Shown: in pieces, positions 46,326 to 59,045 of the stretch | Layout of the letters: every line of letters begins with the position of its first letter | Numbering within the stretch: position 1 is the first letter of the stretch | NCBI GenBank assembly: GCA_012976225.1 | Contig: JAAVVG010000010.1 | Location: 124,001-188,000 of the forward strand | DNA from: Golubevia sp. BC0850 | Taxonomy: Eukaryota; Basidiomycota; Exobasidiomycetes; Golubeviales; Golubeviaceae | Direction of reading: 5' to 3' | Length of the DNA stretch: 64,000 nucleotides | Position numbers and translations under genes: made by a program | Notes under the pieces: model-generated | Databases searched by the model: none | What the model was told of the DNA's origin: nothing | The model's input: the letters and a program-made list of their open reading frames with translations, nothing else

Positions 46326-49300
46326 TCACATAACTCTACAATTCCTAGTATCCTCATCTTCCTCTGCCAAAAAAGCATTAGTCAGTCTATTCCATCTACT
46401 ATCATTTTCATCATCACTATTGTTACCACCAAGATTTCCATTTCCATTTGACCTGTTCAATCTACCTCTGGCTTTTCTCTCAGTTTTCCTCTTCTTATCT
46501 TCTTTTTTCTTCAATCCTTTAATTCTATGATCAACATTTTGCCAACCCCAAAAAGATTGCAAGACGACTTTATCAGGATTACATTCATCTAAACCAGAAG
46601 CTCTTCCATTAGAAGAAGCACCTTCTTCAATTTCCGGGTCATCGTAAAGGTTTTCAATAAATTCATAACCTCTTCTACCAAATCTAGGTCTGACAGAACC
46701 AGAGGAACTTAATTCATTACAAGTCCCTCTAGTAATGTTTCTACAATCAACAGTAGAGATGAAAGCGTTTCTAAATTCTCTTTCTTTTGATAATTTGACG
46801 AATTCTTTGATGGTTGAATCTCCAATTCTAGTGTCATCTAGGTGAAGATGTTTTAAGAAAGGGGCTCTTTGTATCAGAAGAGAGATAGAAGAGGGTTCAA
46901 TTCTGGAGGCATGAGAGAGGGCTAGATGAGTCAATTGAGATCCTGGGATTGGAGGAGCCGGAGGAGGAGAAGTTGAGGCTGAAGTTGAAGCAACTGGAGG
47001 TCGAGTTGTACTTGAAGAACGTAAAATGGATCTTCTACTTCTTGAACCTGAAGAAATTCGATATAGACTAAGCATTTCAGAGTAAGAAGCTGGAGGAGTC
47101 AAAGCTTCGATTGTGGATTCAGTAATCTCAGTTGCACCTTCGAGATCTAGCTTTCTAATCAAAGGAATAGTTCCAAACAACTTGGTAAGGCCTCGATCAG
47201 TGAAATTGATTCCGTTGTTTGCCAATTCCAAAATCTCGATCTTAGGAACGGCATAAGCCAAATGAATCAAAGATCTATCTGTCAATCCTCTACAAGAAGA
47301 AAGTGCCAGATGACGAAGATTTAAGATTTTTCTGAAATGCATAGAGTTACTTGAAAGATCTCCTCCAGCATCTCTTGGAGTAAGTTCTACCACGAAGTCA
47401 CTTTCTTCAGTTTCTGTAGTTGAGACGAACGAAGCTATGCTTGAATCATTAACATCACTATAGCTTAGATTCAAGCTTTCGAGCTGTTCCATTCCTTCCG
47501 AAATGCTTAACATCATAGATTCGTTGACTCCTTTTAAACCAACAGCTCTTAAAATTCTCAATTCCTCAAGAGAATTGGCTAGGATTGTGACTCCTTCTCC
47601 AGTGATCTTTTGGCATCTTGAAATGTCTAGCTCTTCCAATTTGACATTGAATTCAGATAGAATTTGAAGAGTAGAATCCTTCACGCAAGAAAGGTCCGAT
47701 AGAGACAAAAGTTTCAAATCTGGAGATCTAGTCAAAAGATGATGTAGAGCGTTGGTAGAGATTGAAGAGCATCCTTTGAGTTTGAGAGTCGTTAAACGAG
47801 TGACTAATTGATTTGAAGCAAGTAGATTTGAAGAATTAGTGGGACCTAAATCTAATCCTCCTACGCTTGCACTTCTACTTGGAGTAGGAAAGACAAGGGA
47901 GGTTGAACCAATTCCTTGAATAGGTTGATGATTGATTGGGTCAGAGAGAGAGATTTCTCCAGCATGAGCTTGAGTCAAAGCTATTAGAGCTGATGAAGGA
48001 AGATTCGAGAGACCTGTGAGATCCAGATGTTTCACGAAAGGACCAGCAGATCTAGCAATCGAAATTAGAGCTCTCTCTGAGATGTTGGGGAATTCGGCGA
48101 TTTCGAGGAGTTGCCATAGTTGACCATCTAAGACCATGTTCTGCCAAGTTTTGGAGACCTGGGAAAACCGAAAGATTGACAAGGAAACATGAGCTCAAGA
48201 TTTAAGAAAGCTTTAGACCAGACACTGATACTCACTCTACTAATCCTAACCAATTCTCTAATCCCCTTCTCTCTCCCTATCCACCCACTTTCCCTAGCCA
48301 ATCTACCTCTCCATTCGTCTCTTTCAACCAATCTCTGAAAGTCTCCCTCATGAACCTTGACCAAATCCGAAAAGACTCTGATTCTAAGTTCTCTTGGAAG
48401 AATGAGATCAAAGAGGTCCGCCTTAGGAGTAGTGGATGAATAAGCTTCAAGAGATGGAATAGCAGATCCAATTGTAAAAGAAGTGGTAGCTAAAGGAGCA
48501 GAGTAACCTTGTCTGAGAAGTGAGGGTCTGATTCCAGTTCCTTCGGTAGTGCTGATGATTGGAGATCTTCTAGAAGCTACTCTGTTGATGGTTTGAGGAT
48601 TCGATCCAGATAAAGTTCCATTCTGAGAAGGATTGAGTTGAAATTCCGATCCTGCTAGATCTCCGATACTTGCTTGAGGTCTTAAAGCATCAGGAGAAGG
48701 AAAGACGGTACTCAATCTTTCACCTCTAGACTGAACATTACTGGATGACCCAACATTCTCCTGATTCGCGACTGAAGATTCACCAACCAAAGAAGTACTT
48801 CCAGATCCAGAAGCTCTTCTAGCTTCAGGTACACTTGAAGAAGAAACTCTTCTGCTTCTGTCTCCTTCTCCTCCTCTGTTCCCAAAGACGTCTGAGAAGC
48901 TTTTCAAACTGAAAGTTTTTCCATGTTTCTTGAATCCCGAAGGTCTGATTCCACTTGAACTTGTAGGTCTACTATTGTTACCAGAAGAAAGTTGTGTAGA
49001 AGTAGAATTTGGAAATCTAAAAGTAGACAACCCAGGTCCCGGTCTACTATTGTTGCTCATTAAACTTCCATTGACTGAAAAACCAGCTGAACTTCCAGGT
49101 CTAGAAACATTTTGACCAGGTCCAGATGTAGATCTAAGACTAACAGGTCTAGATTCAATTGGAGAGTGAGAAGTTGCTAAACTTGATCTTCGACTTCTAA
49201 CTCTCTCTCTAAATTCTGAAAACATTGAAGGTCTATTCTCTCCAAATCTTAACAGTGATCCACTTCTATCTTCAGGTCCAGAAGACATTGAAACCCTTCT

Positions 49301-50830
49301 TGAATTAGAGATTGGAGGAGTGTTAATTGCTACATGAGATGGAGCGCTTCCTGATCTTTCGAAAGGTCTTCTACCAGTAATCGGAGGAGAAGACACATTA
49401 TCGGATTGAGTCACACTAGAAGTTGAAGGTCTTTCTAAAAAAGCTGAAGGGATGACAGAGGTAGTTGAAGAAGATGGTAGACCGGCTACCACGGACGTTG
49501 GAATTGAACCTGAATTTGTAGAATCAACCATATTAGTGGAACTCCCAACCTCAGGAGTCAAAGAATTTGTTCTCATCCTTCTTAAAAACCCACTAGGATT
49601 AAACCTTGAGATGTTGCCACCATTTCCACCTCCAAAGAGACGTCTTCTTTCAGTAGTCGGAGAAATTCTACCACCTTCAGAATTTACGTTGGTCGATGAA
49701 GTTGGAACTTGATAACCAGGTAAACGACCATCATCAATTGCATAAGGTGGTAATTCTCCTGTTGAACCTAAGAAATGACTATTCCTATTTGATCTAGTTC
49801 TTCTCCATGCAGATGCATTTCCTAAGGCTTCTGCATAATCTAATGGGATTCTCTCTTCAGCTGTACTACTACTTGGTTGATGTTGAGAAGTAATTTCTTG
49901 AAGATATGAAGGTGGAAGTGAAGCTTCTCTTATGGGATGGATTTGATCTGAGGGTGAGGGTTGAAGTGATCTACTGGGTCTATTAGAAGAGACTTGAGGT
50001 GGAGATAATTCATAAATCACTTCTACTGCTTCATTCGGACTTCTAGACTCTGAGTTCAAAGAAATTCTAATTTGATTGAATTGATCATCTTGCAGGATTC
50101 TCTCTTCATCTGCTCCCATCCCTTCTCCCTCCGAGACTTCTCTAATCCCATGTCCCTCTTCTTCTCCTGCCATCAATTCTTCCATTCTCTTACCAATCAA
50201 TCCACCATCCTTTTCTTGTTCCTTTCCTTTGCCCTTACTAAAGTTGAGAATTCTAGGAGGGGAAGGAGAATAACTAGTAGCAGCAGTAGTAGCTAAAGAA
50301 GCACCAAAGAAATCATAAGATTCAGCTTGACTCTCATCGTTTGATCTACCATAACCACATAAATTTGGTGGAGATGGAGATGAGAAATCTTGGGCTTCAA
50401 AAGCAGAAGCAGAAGTAGATTCAAAGAATGAAGAAGATTGAGAGAATTGATTACGTCTGTGAGATTGTTGAGGATGAGTGGTTGAATCTAAACTTAATCT
50501 ACCAGTTGGTGGAGTTGAAGTGAAAGATCCAAAAGTTGCAATTGGAGATGATGGATTAGGTGGTGTGAAAGAATTCAGTTGCTGGGAGGCCGAGGTTGAA
50601 GTTGAAGCTTGATTTATTTGATTTATTTGAATTGAATGGTAAGAATCGATTGAATCAAATTGTCTTTGCTTTCCTTTGGATTTGGAAGATCGACTTGATT
50701 TGAAATTGATTGGTTGAGAATCTACATGCTCAGATTTTGTTGCTTTTGCCATTTGAGTATCATCACTCAATTGGGTGGCATTGGCATTGCCATTGGTATC
50801 GGTTGGAGATTGAGGTCGATTTGAAGACAT
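46326..50830 (-). CDS. Large F-box / leucine-rich repeat protein (Amn1/Grr1-like)
   Basis: Two exons: 50830..48236 and 48158..46326 (1475 aa). The first ~770 residues are Ser/Asn/Pro-rich and disordered. An F-box follows at about 810-880: FDLILPRELRIRVFSDLVKV, then LVRISRVSKTWQNMVLDGQL across the single 77-nt intron. At least ten LRRs of the cysteine-containing type follow, for example LKLKGCSSISTNALHHLL, LEELDISRCQKITGEGVTIL and LRHLALSSCRGLTDRSLIHL. The tail is Lys/Arg-rich then acidic. It would act as a substrate receptor of an SCF ubiquitin ligase through Skp1. The start at 50830 lies downstream of an open frame extending to 51031 and is the first ATG followed by protein-like sequence. 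Confidence 0.88.
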
Positions 50831-51629
50831 TTCAGTTGAGAGGTTGATTTGAATTGAGAGGATCAGATCAGATCTCTGTCGAGTTGATTGAAGGAATTGA
50901 CATTCATTCCAACCAGTGGAAAAAGGAGAGAAGAGAGAGGAAGGAGAATAGGAGGTGAAGAAGGAGCAGGGGAGGCTTATGATAGATAAGCTCTCGACAG
51001 AGCTTGGACCGCTTAACTCCATCAGCTCCAACTGAAACTCACCTCAACTTTCTCCCTTCTTCCTCTTTTCTCTCTTCTCTCTTTCTGCTTTTTCTATCTT
51101 TTATGTTGAACTCCAACCAATTCAATTCTACAAGGAAAGAAGACCAAACCTTGAGTGTGGTCTTCTGACCAAGCGGATCGTTCTCACGTAAGCCAGACCA
51201 AAATCCCTAGCGCCCAAAAAAGTGATCACCTCCCTCCCAATTTTCTCTCTTGACCTCTTTTCCTCTCCACTCCAACCCATTCTGTTTGCCTTCAGGATCG
51301 AAAGTTGGCGGGATCCGGACTCTAACACCTCGAGGCCCTTGAAAGAGAAGCTAGAGAGCGATCTAACCACTTTTTGATGGCCGTGAACCTCATCAACCGA
51401 CCTATTACTTCGCCAACATCATCTTGAACAAAGGCAGTACTCCTTCCTTTCATTCCATCCCACCAATTCAAGATTACATCTTCAAACATCCTCAACATCC
51501 TTCCGACATCCTCTCACGATAGCATCAATTCAAAACCGACCTCATCCTCACGGCCACTCGCATTTCTTAGAGGTGAAGAACGCAAAAACCTGCTAATCCC
51601 CGCTTCTACCCTTCCACCTTCGTCGAGGT
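50831..51629. promoter_or_regulatory. Divergent promoter region, F-box/LRR gene / first seven-helix paralog
   Basis: 799 bp between start codons; CT-rich stretches on the + strand. No specific site recognised. Confidence 0.4.
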
Positions 51630-53581
51630 ATGGCGAAAGAGACTTTCAATACAGCCATCTTTACTCTAGCAGATAACCTTGGTTTCATTCTTCAAGGAGT
51701 CTTACTTACTCTAGGTTTTCTGTTAGTTTCTTTCGTCGTGTACTCGTTGTCACGCAAATCATCCGACAATTGAGGACGTTCTTGTCAAACCCACTCAATA
51801 CTTCTTTCTAACTTCCAATTAATCCTTTCATCCACAACGAATCATTTAGCTACTTTCATAGGTATAGGAGATTAGATGCAAAGCTTTTACAACTCTCGGT
51901 GAGTCTTCTTGGAACGCAGCATGCTCTTCCGGTGAGGTGGTTCCTTCTCCTACCCCCACTCCGACTTTTTCTAACAATCTCTCACTTTGCCTTATTTTTT
52001 TCAACTCGCCGTTTCGAAAAGGTCGCTCTTTGCTTGATTCTAGAGTGAGCGCGATCCTCTTCTCCATCTCTCTTTCTCTTGTCCCTGAACTAACAGAGGT
52101 CGAGGTCCAACCATCTTCCCCCTTTCTTTCAAACATAGGACCATTTCAACAGGTTTTAATCTGAGTTACGGTTGGAAAGCTTTCAACGATGGAGTTGTAA
52201 GTAATTCCCCGCCTCCTTGATTGACTGGGTTCTATTTGATTGATTCTCATACCATCTCTTCATTATCTAATTTCCAGTCTGCCTTTCGATGGGAACCACC
52301 TTTTGCAATGGTAGTAAGAATCCCAGTAATGGCAATTTCTCAAACCTACTTCTTCATTCGAGCCTGGCGACTTTTTTCTAAACCTTACTGGATTGCAGTG
52401 GCTTGGGCCATAGCTGTCTCTGCAGAAGTAGCAACTGGGGAAGCTGATTTTTTAGTGACGGTCTTTCAGAGAAGTGCTGCTAACACGAAACCTCATTCTA
52501 CTATTGGTGAGTGGCTTCGATCTTAGAGACTCAGGTCGTCTGCAGGCTTAATCTCATGCCTCGTCTTCTCTGGGTTTGACTCATACTTGCAGATCTTTTA
52601 ACTAGTCATTTAGTCGTCGTAGCTGCTTTGGATTTGACGGTGGCGGTATCTTTTGTTCTGAAACTAAGGAGCATGAAGAGTTCGATGAAGAGGAGTGACG
52701 CAGTGATACGTCAGATTTTGATTCAGACGATCATTGTTAATAGCTGTTTCTTTATTCTGGCCTTGGCGGTATTACTGTGAGTCTGAACCAAAGCTGATTT
52801 CAGAGAAAGTACATCATGAGAGAAAAGTCTCAAGACCTTGATCTGACAGGCGTCTCTCCGCCTTCTGATCACCAGTACCTGGGTTCTAGTTCTTTCAGCG
52901 AAGTACTACAAGATCCCGATGGAGTTAGGATATCGAAGCTACGCTATCTCTTTTCTAGCAACTCTTCTCTCTAGAGAATCAGTCAGAAGTCAACTTCAAA
53001 GTCCTTTCATGTCACTTCAATTCCCAATAGATCTCAATTCCGATCAAACGGATCGAATTCAAAGTCCTAGATTTGAAGCTAGATCTCAAATTCAACGTTG
53101 GAGTGGTAGAGATAGTACCCCTCATCATCGAAATCAAATCAAATCTAAGTCTCAATCTCAAAACATCGACGAAGAGGAAAGCAGTGGCACGGATCCAAAA
53201 AAGACAAGTTTGGAAAATGACGATTCAAGTGAAAGGTTCTCAACCTCTTCGAATACTAAAATCTCGGAGAAAATGCTTTCTTCAGTCGAGGAAGATTATA
53301 AAATCGGGAATCCTTTGAAAACTAGAACTTGGTCAAATTCTGCTTTTGATCTTTTAAGACCTAATAGATTAGAACCTGACAATGTTCGTCTATCCTACTC
53401 TCAATCTTCTCCTCAATTACCTTCTGAGGAATTCTCTTATGATTTAGAAAAAAATTTACAATCAATCACTTCTGATACAAATCCGAATCTCAATTCAACA
53501 ATTCCATCGACGCCACCAAAATTTCCTGCTCAACCTCTGCCATCAAAAACAAAACTCTATTCTGCAAATAATCCAACTTAA
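51630..53581 (+). CDS. Seven-helix membrane protein, DUF6534-like, paralog A
   Basis: Seven exons: 51630..51721, 51850..51898, 52022..52044, 52139..52196, 52278..52506, 52593..52776, 52876..53581 (446 aa). Starts MAKETFNTAIFTLADNLGFI. The membrane core has seven hydrophobic segments, including ISTGFNLSYGWKAF, VMAISQTYFFIRAWRLF, LVVVAALDLTVAVSFVLKLR, IRQILIQTIIVNSCF and MELGYRSYAISFLATLLSR. The cytosolic tail is long (about 180 residues), polar and low complexity, twice that of paralogs B and C. The pattern fits the basidiomycete DUF6534 group, which looks receptor-like but has no known ligand. Exon 3 (23 nt) was placed by alignment to the paralogs. The donor at 51722 is GTTAGT. Confidence 0.78.
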
Positions 53582-53992
53582 ATCCCAATTCTCAATTTTT
53601 GACTTTTTACCTTGTTTACTTCTGCTCAACATTTTGCTGTATCATACATCTTCATTTTTACGTTTCTCTCTTATCTTTAATGGATCAGCTCTCTTTCTTC
53701 AACAGCAGCGGGATTTCGATCTGAAGTTCGGGTTCTGATTAAGCCTTGCGGATCAGTTCGAGCGTTCGAGGGGTTCGGTTCTCTCTTCATCGCCACATTC
53801 GGGCCTCTGCCCAAGCCTCGAGCTAGACACATTCTCCCTGAACCATATGGGTAGCTCGTACTTCAAGGTTAGAAATTGTTTCCATTTCCGACCTTCTTCC
53901 CTCTTCCCTGTTCCCTCTAACCAACTCGCTTCATCTTTCCTAACGAAGCCTTCTTCTCAACAAAAGCAGCATCTATCCCCCCAACTAAGGAA
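53582..53992. other. Intergenic region between paralogs A and B
   Basis: 411 bp, presumed terminator of A and promoter of B. Nothing recognised. Confidence 0.4.
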
Positions 53993-55342
53993 ATGGCAGA
54001 CTCATATCAAGATCCCGTTGAGCGATTAAACTCTTCCATATTCAAAGTTGCAGGAGATTTGGGGTTCATCCTGCAAGGTGTGCTGATGACTCTCGGAGTT
54101 GTGTGAGTTCCAACTTCCAAGCCGTCATGGCGTTTGTTTCACTTGGTACAGATCGAGTCCCTCACATGGAATCACCAATCACTTGAATCTCATCAGATAC
54201 TTTCTCCATCATCGCCAGACTGACGGAACAGTTCTACAACTGGCTGTTGGCGTATCACTGGTCTTCCCGTGAGTCGAGCAGAATAGGGAACAGAGGCGCG
54301 AACATCTCGATCTGACCCTTTCGCTCGTGTCACTCCCCTTCAAATCCTAGAACTGTTTCTACTTATCTAAATCTTAGCTATGCCTGGAAAATTAGTAATC
54401 AAATTGGAATTTCACAACTTCAATTCGAGCCACCCTGGGCCATGATATTTGCGTGAGTTCATCTCTCGTCAAGATCAACTTCTGAGTCTTCGTTCACCAA
54501 TCCACGTTTCTCAATGTTCTTTTTCAAAGTGTCCCGACGATGGCCATCTCGCAATCCTATTTCTTCTGCAGAGCTTGGAGATTGTCGAGGAACAAGTCTC
54601 TTCTGCCTGTTGTTCTATTTGTCATCACCATCGGGTTTGAAGTTACTGTAGGAGAGATGTCGTATTTTCTCAACCTCTACTTACGGACGGAGAAACAGAG
54701 TAGAATCCCTGAGACGTCACAATTTCTCTCTGTTCATCTGGCTTTGATAGCAATCCTGGATTTAGCTGTCACTATAGGTTTCATCATCAGACTCCAAAGT
54801 CTCAAAAGCTCTTTGAGAAGAGGGGATGCGGTGATTCGTCAAATTCTGGCTCAAACAGTCGTCTCTAACATCATCTTCGCTTCTCTGGCTCTTACGACTC
54901 TTTTGTGAGTATCATACCTGGTGCAAGTAGATTCTGGAGGCGTTTTTGGCCTGATGCTCACTCGCTCACCGCTACCTCTTCTTTTTCCAGCGTCTTCGTC
55001 TTCTATGAAAAGGCCAAATGGTTTCGGATTGCAATGGAACTCTCATATAGAAGCTATGCTTTAACACTCATGGTCACTCTGCTCACTCGTGGCTCCATGA
55101 GAGAGCACCTTCAAAGCCCTATCCGTACTCTGCAGCTCCCAAACGATCTCAACGAAAGTGACGAGCGCGTGATGGAGCATACAAGGCAACTTGCCAGAGA
55201 CTCAAGTTCAACTTATTTCTCAATTGCACCCAGGTCGAGAACAAAGAGCCTCTCAATCAAAGCATTGGACTTGACCTTTACTCCCACTTCAAAGGGGCCA
55301 CCGCCAATCACAGAACTTCAACCTACTTTTTTCCCTTCTTGA
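53993..55342 (+). CDS. Seven-helix membrane protein, DUF6534-like, paralog B
   Basis: Five exons: 53993..54102, 54197..54268, 54351..54452, 54530..54904, 54991..55342 (336 aa). Same plan as its neighbours: ELGFILQGV-type first helix (here DLGFILQGVLMTLG), YLNLSYAWKISNQ, MAISQSYFFCRAWRLS, LALIAILDLAVTIGF, VIRQILAQTVVSNIIF, MELSYRSYALTLMVTLLTR. A conserved tail element MREHLQSPIRTLQLPNDLNE follows the last helix and is almost identical in paralog C. No signal peptide. Function unknown; a receptor or sensor is a guess from topology. Confidence 0.8.
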
Positions 55343-56000
55343 AAGACTGTCCAGACTATGCATGATTCTTTCTGAAATGTGAAATCTTGCTTGGAGCTAA
55401 TCGACCTGCTCTCTCTTTTGTCCCCGTAAGCTTGATGGAAATGGAGCTCAACGCATCCAGCGTCCAGCGTCCAGTCCTAGCAGTCCTCTCGCTCCTTTTC
55501 TCATCTTCTCTTACTATCAACTCGCTTGTTCTCCCAGTCAACAGGAACTTCTGTCTTCGTGGTCACTAAACCCCTTATTTCAGCTACGTTTTGATGGCTC
55601 GGTTCGTCTCTTAGGTGTGAGGCAGCTAGGACTTCCGTGATAACCTTCTTTTTCAATCTCGGACTTGGACTGAAGCAAATCCACAGATGTTCCGTGGATA
55701 AAATTGTGCCTATGGGAAGATGGATCATACTCCCAGGTCTCAGTGAAGGAACTGCTCGATTGAGGGAGGGAACAAACCTCAATTGCACCTATTTTGGGAT
55801 TATGTATTGAATGGACAAGGTTCGATCGTTCCAAACTAGACGAATCATTCCATTTGCATCAGCACATCAGCATATAAAGGACTCTCATCGAGCGCATCGA
55901 GCTCTGAAGAATCTGCTCTTTTCCCCTCCGAACTTCCAACCTCAAAAATACGATTGCAAAAGTCTCCCGTCAATCTAAGGAATGCCTCCAACCTGAAGCA
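55343..56000. other. Intergenic region between paralogs B and C
   Basis: 658 bp. Contains a short direct repeat (CCAGCGTCCAGCGTCCAG) at about 55459-55476. No remnant of a further paralog was seen. Confidence 0.4.
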
Positions 56001-57352
56001 ATGACAGAACTGTATCAAGATTCTACTGAGGATCTGAACGTAGCGATTTTCAGGTTAGCCAATAATCTCGGATTCATCCTACAAGGAGTGCTGTTGACGC
56101 TCGGGACTCTGTGAGTTTGGCACGTCGTCATCAGCGTGAGCATTTCCACTCTGGTCGAATGCTGATCACGCTTACCTACCAACTACTTCTGTGGGTAGAT
56201 ACTTCTCGCAACATCGTCAGAGAGATGGTACGATTCTGCAGCTAGCGGTGGGCGTGTCACTGGTCCTCGAGTGAGTAATCGACGGAAGACGACGGTACGT
56301 TCAGAGATCTGACCTATTCATTCCATCTCACCCCTCCAAACTCAAGGACTATCGCCACAGACTTCAATCTTAGCTATGCTTGGAAGACCACCAATGAACT
56401 GGGAACTTCAGTACTGTTCTGGGAACCCCCGTGGGCCATGCTTTTGAGGTGAGGAGATTCGAACCAATCTGAGTGATCGATACCTCCTAGTCATTAACGT
56501 TCCTCTCTTGTTTTGCAGAATACAAGTAATGGTGATTTCTCAGTCATACTTCTTTCGCAGGGCTTGGAGATTGTCGAACTGCAAACTTTGGCCCCTATTT
56601 CTATTCGGCTTCGTCATTTCGTCAGAGTGGGTCAGTGGGCAAGCCAATTTTTTTGTCACCCTCTACAAACGGACGGAAGCCGAAACGAAACCACCTGAAA
56701 CAGTAGATCTTCTTTGTGTTCATCTTTCGTTGATAGCGATTTTGGACTTAGCTGTAACAGTCGGGTTCGTCTTCAAACTCCGAAGTCTCTCTTTGAAGAG
56801 AAGAGATCTGGCCATTTTAAATAGAGGAGACATGGTCATTCGTCAAATCTTTGTTCAAACCATTGTTTTCAACATTATCTTCACTACTCTAGCCCTGACG
56901 ACTTTGTTGTGAGTGTTGGGAATGTTTGAGGTTTTTTCAAAGAACAGTCTCCCTTTTGCTTTCTGACTCTCTCTCCTCTTCCCAGTTGCTTCGTCTTTGT
57001 CTTAGACGCAAAATGGTACCGCATCCCCATGGAACTCTCCTACAGATGCTATGCTTTGAGTCTTCTAGTCACTCTTCTCACTCGTAGCTCCATGAGAGAA
57101 CACCTTCAAAGCCCTATCCGTACTCTACAGCTCCCAAACGATCTCAACGAAAGTGACGACCTAATGCTGGAGCACGGTAGCCCACCAATTAGAGCCTCAA
57201 CATCAAGCACTTTTGCATCCACTCCGAAGCTGAGATCCAAGAGTCTTTCTTTTCCTACCACCTCTCCAAAAACAGTCGACTTGACTCTGAGTCTCCCGAT
57301 AGAGAAACCGCCACCAGTCACTGAACTCCCACCTACCTTCTCTCCTTCTTGA
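56001..57352 (+). CDS. Seven-helix membrane protein, DUF6534-like, paralog C
   Basis: Five exons: 56001..56110, 56199..56270, 56347..56448, 56519..56908, 56986..57352 (346 aa). Intron positions match paralog B exactly. Landmarks are NNLGFILQGVLLTLGTLYF, IATDFNLSYAWKTTNELG, VMVISQSYFFRRAWRLSN, LSLIAILDLAVTVGFVFKLR, VIRQIFVQTIVFNIIFTTLA, and the tail MREHLQSPIRTLQLPNDLNE. It has a five-residue addition in the loop after helix 5 compared with B. Most likely a recent duplicate of B, older relative to A. Confidence 0.8.
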
Positions 57353-57719
57353 AGAGTTGCTCCTATTTGTTACTTGTTTATTGCTTATTGAACTGCAGTG
57401 TTCTGCTTGGATTCGAATCGACTTCCTCGATCCTGTGTCTCTGTCAGATCTCAGCCTGGAAATCCCTTTCAGAGGCTCGCACCTCTTCCCTTCGATATAC
57501 CATTCACTTGTCTAGCTTGATGAAGCTGAACTGCTGAGAACAGAGAAAAGAGAAAGAAAGAAAGAAAGGGAGATAAAGGTCTTCATCACACGCACACCTG
57601 ACACTCCCGAATTTCGAATTCAAGGAAGACTCTTGAACTTGAACTTTCTTCCAGGTTTCTTCTCTTCTTTTCCTTTCTCCCACTTCACTTGTGTTTTTCA
57701 GGTTCTCTACCTACTCTCA
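57353..57719. promoter_or_regulatory. Intergenic region upstream of the ArsH-like gene
   Basis: 367 bp; includes GAAA repeats at about 57547-57570. No arsenic-response element can be assigned. Confidence 0.35.
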
Positions 57720-58775
57720 ATGAAAATCGCTCTCCCTGCTCCAACATCAAGATTCACCACGCAACTCAGCAAACCTCAAACTTTCAGATCCTTCCACTTC
57801 ACTCCTCTCAGAATGACATACACACAGAAACACATGGATTTACTTTCTGCCTCCGAATTAGACGAGAGGTATAGACCTTTTCTGAATGCCAAAGGCAATG
57901 ATTGGACAGGACAAGTGGTGGAAGAAGAAGGTTTTCAAATCGTGAAGCAAATGCTCGATGATCTTCCCAGGAAGGTTCGAGTTCTCGTTCTTTATGGTTC
58001 TTTGAGAGAGAGGTGAGATATGTTTCCTCTCCTTTCTTACTTTGTTGAAACGACTTCCTGACATTCTTACTCTTCGTTGCCTCTTTTCGTTTCCAGGTCT
58101 TTCTCGAGACTGATGGCTTTTGAAGCTTCTCGAATGATGCATGACTTAGGAGCAGATGTCAGAGTCTACTCTCCAAAAGGCTTACCACTTAAAGACGATT
58201 GCGATGTTGAGCACGAGAAAGTTCAAGAATTGAGGTCTTTGGAAGCTTGGTCAGATAGCAACTTCTGGTGCTCCCCGGAGCAGCATGGGAACCTCACCGG
58301 AATCATGAAGACCATGCTGGATCACATTCCTCTAAGTACGGGAAGCGTGAGACCTACACAAGGTTTGTCAAAGGGGGAGAAGGAGTTTGGGATGACAAGA
58401 TAGAATCACTGACAATTGGACATCTCACCCTCTCCATCTCTCCTCAAAGGAAAAGTGCTTGCAGTCTCTCAAGTCAACGGAGGTAGTCAATCCTTCAATG
58501 CAGTAAACAGTCTCCGAATTCTTGGTCGATGGATGCGAATGATCACAATCCCTAATCAAGCCTCACTGCCGCAAGCTTGGAAGAATTTCGATCAAGATGA
58601 TAGAATGATTCCTTCCTCAAACAGAGAAAGAGTCGCAGATGTGGTGGAGGAATTGATGAAATTTAGCTGCATCCTAGCTGGAAAGGAGGAATTGTTGAGT
58701 AGTAGATGGAGTGAAAGGAAAGAGAGGGTAGAGCACGGGAAGCTGAGAACTCAGGATGAAAAGGATAAGAAATAA
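57720..58775 (+). CDS. ArsH-like NADPH-dependent FMN oxidoreductase
   Basis: Three exons: 57720..58012, 58097..58362, 58450..58775 (294 aa from the first ATG; 263 aa from the ATG at 57813, which reads MTYTQKHMDLL). Flavodoxin-like fold with the FMN phosphate loop LYGSLRERSFSR and the flavin-ring loop SDSNFWCSPEQHGNLTG, both diagnostic of ArsH. The DRMIPSSNRERVADVVEELM segment is also conserved. ArsH enzymes oxidise trivalent organoarsenicals and reduce quinones or azo dyes. The 31-residue extension has Arg, Ser, Thr and Phe (QTFRSFHFTPLRM) and could be a mitochondrial presequence. No arsenate reductase or arsenite pump is adjacent, so the arsenic role rests on the family only. Confidence 0.88.
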
Positions 58776-59045
58776 TCACAATCGGCCACTGAGAGCGTTG
58801 TCTATAATGTTCGTTGCTGAGAATTTTGTAAAAATACTCTCAATTCGATTTTCTTTCTCCTCCTTTAGTTTCAGTTTCCACCCCTCCGGAAGAGAGCTAT
58901 CAACTGTTCAATCAGATCCACTGGAGAGAAGATGAGAGAGAGAGCGAAACAAATTAAGACGTAAAAGTAATATTACAAAGGATGAAAACAAGACAGCCCA
59001 TACCGTACTCGTATTTACAAGACAGAGCAAAGAAACCCGACCTTT

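Noticed and set aside
45604-46329. Several small frames between the unknown gene and the F-box gene
   Set aside because: Ser/Phe/Leu-biased, overlapping on both strands, no start context or homology visible.
51858-51950. Reading on past 51898 in paralog A instead of the 23-nt exon
   Set aside because: The read-on peptide does not match paralogs B and C, while the 23-nt exon gives LQLSVALCLILE in line with them.
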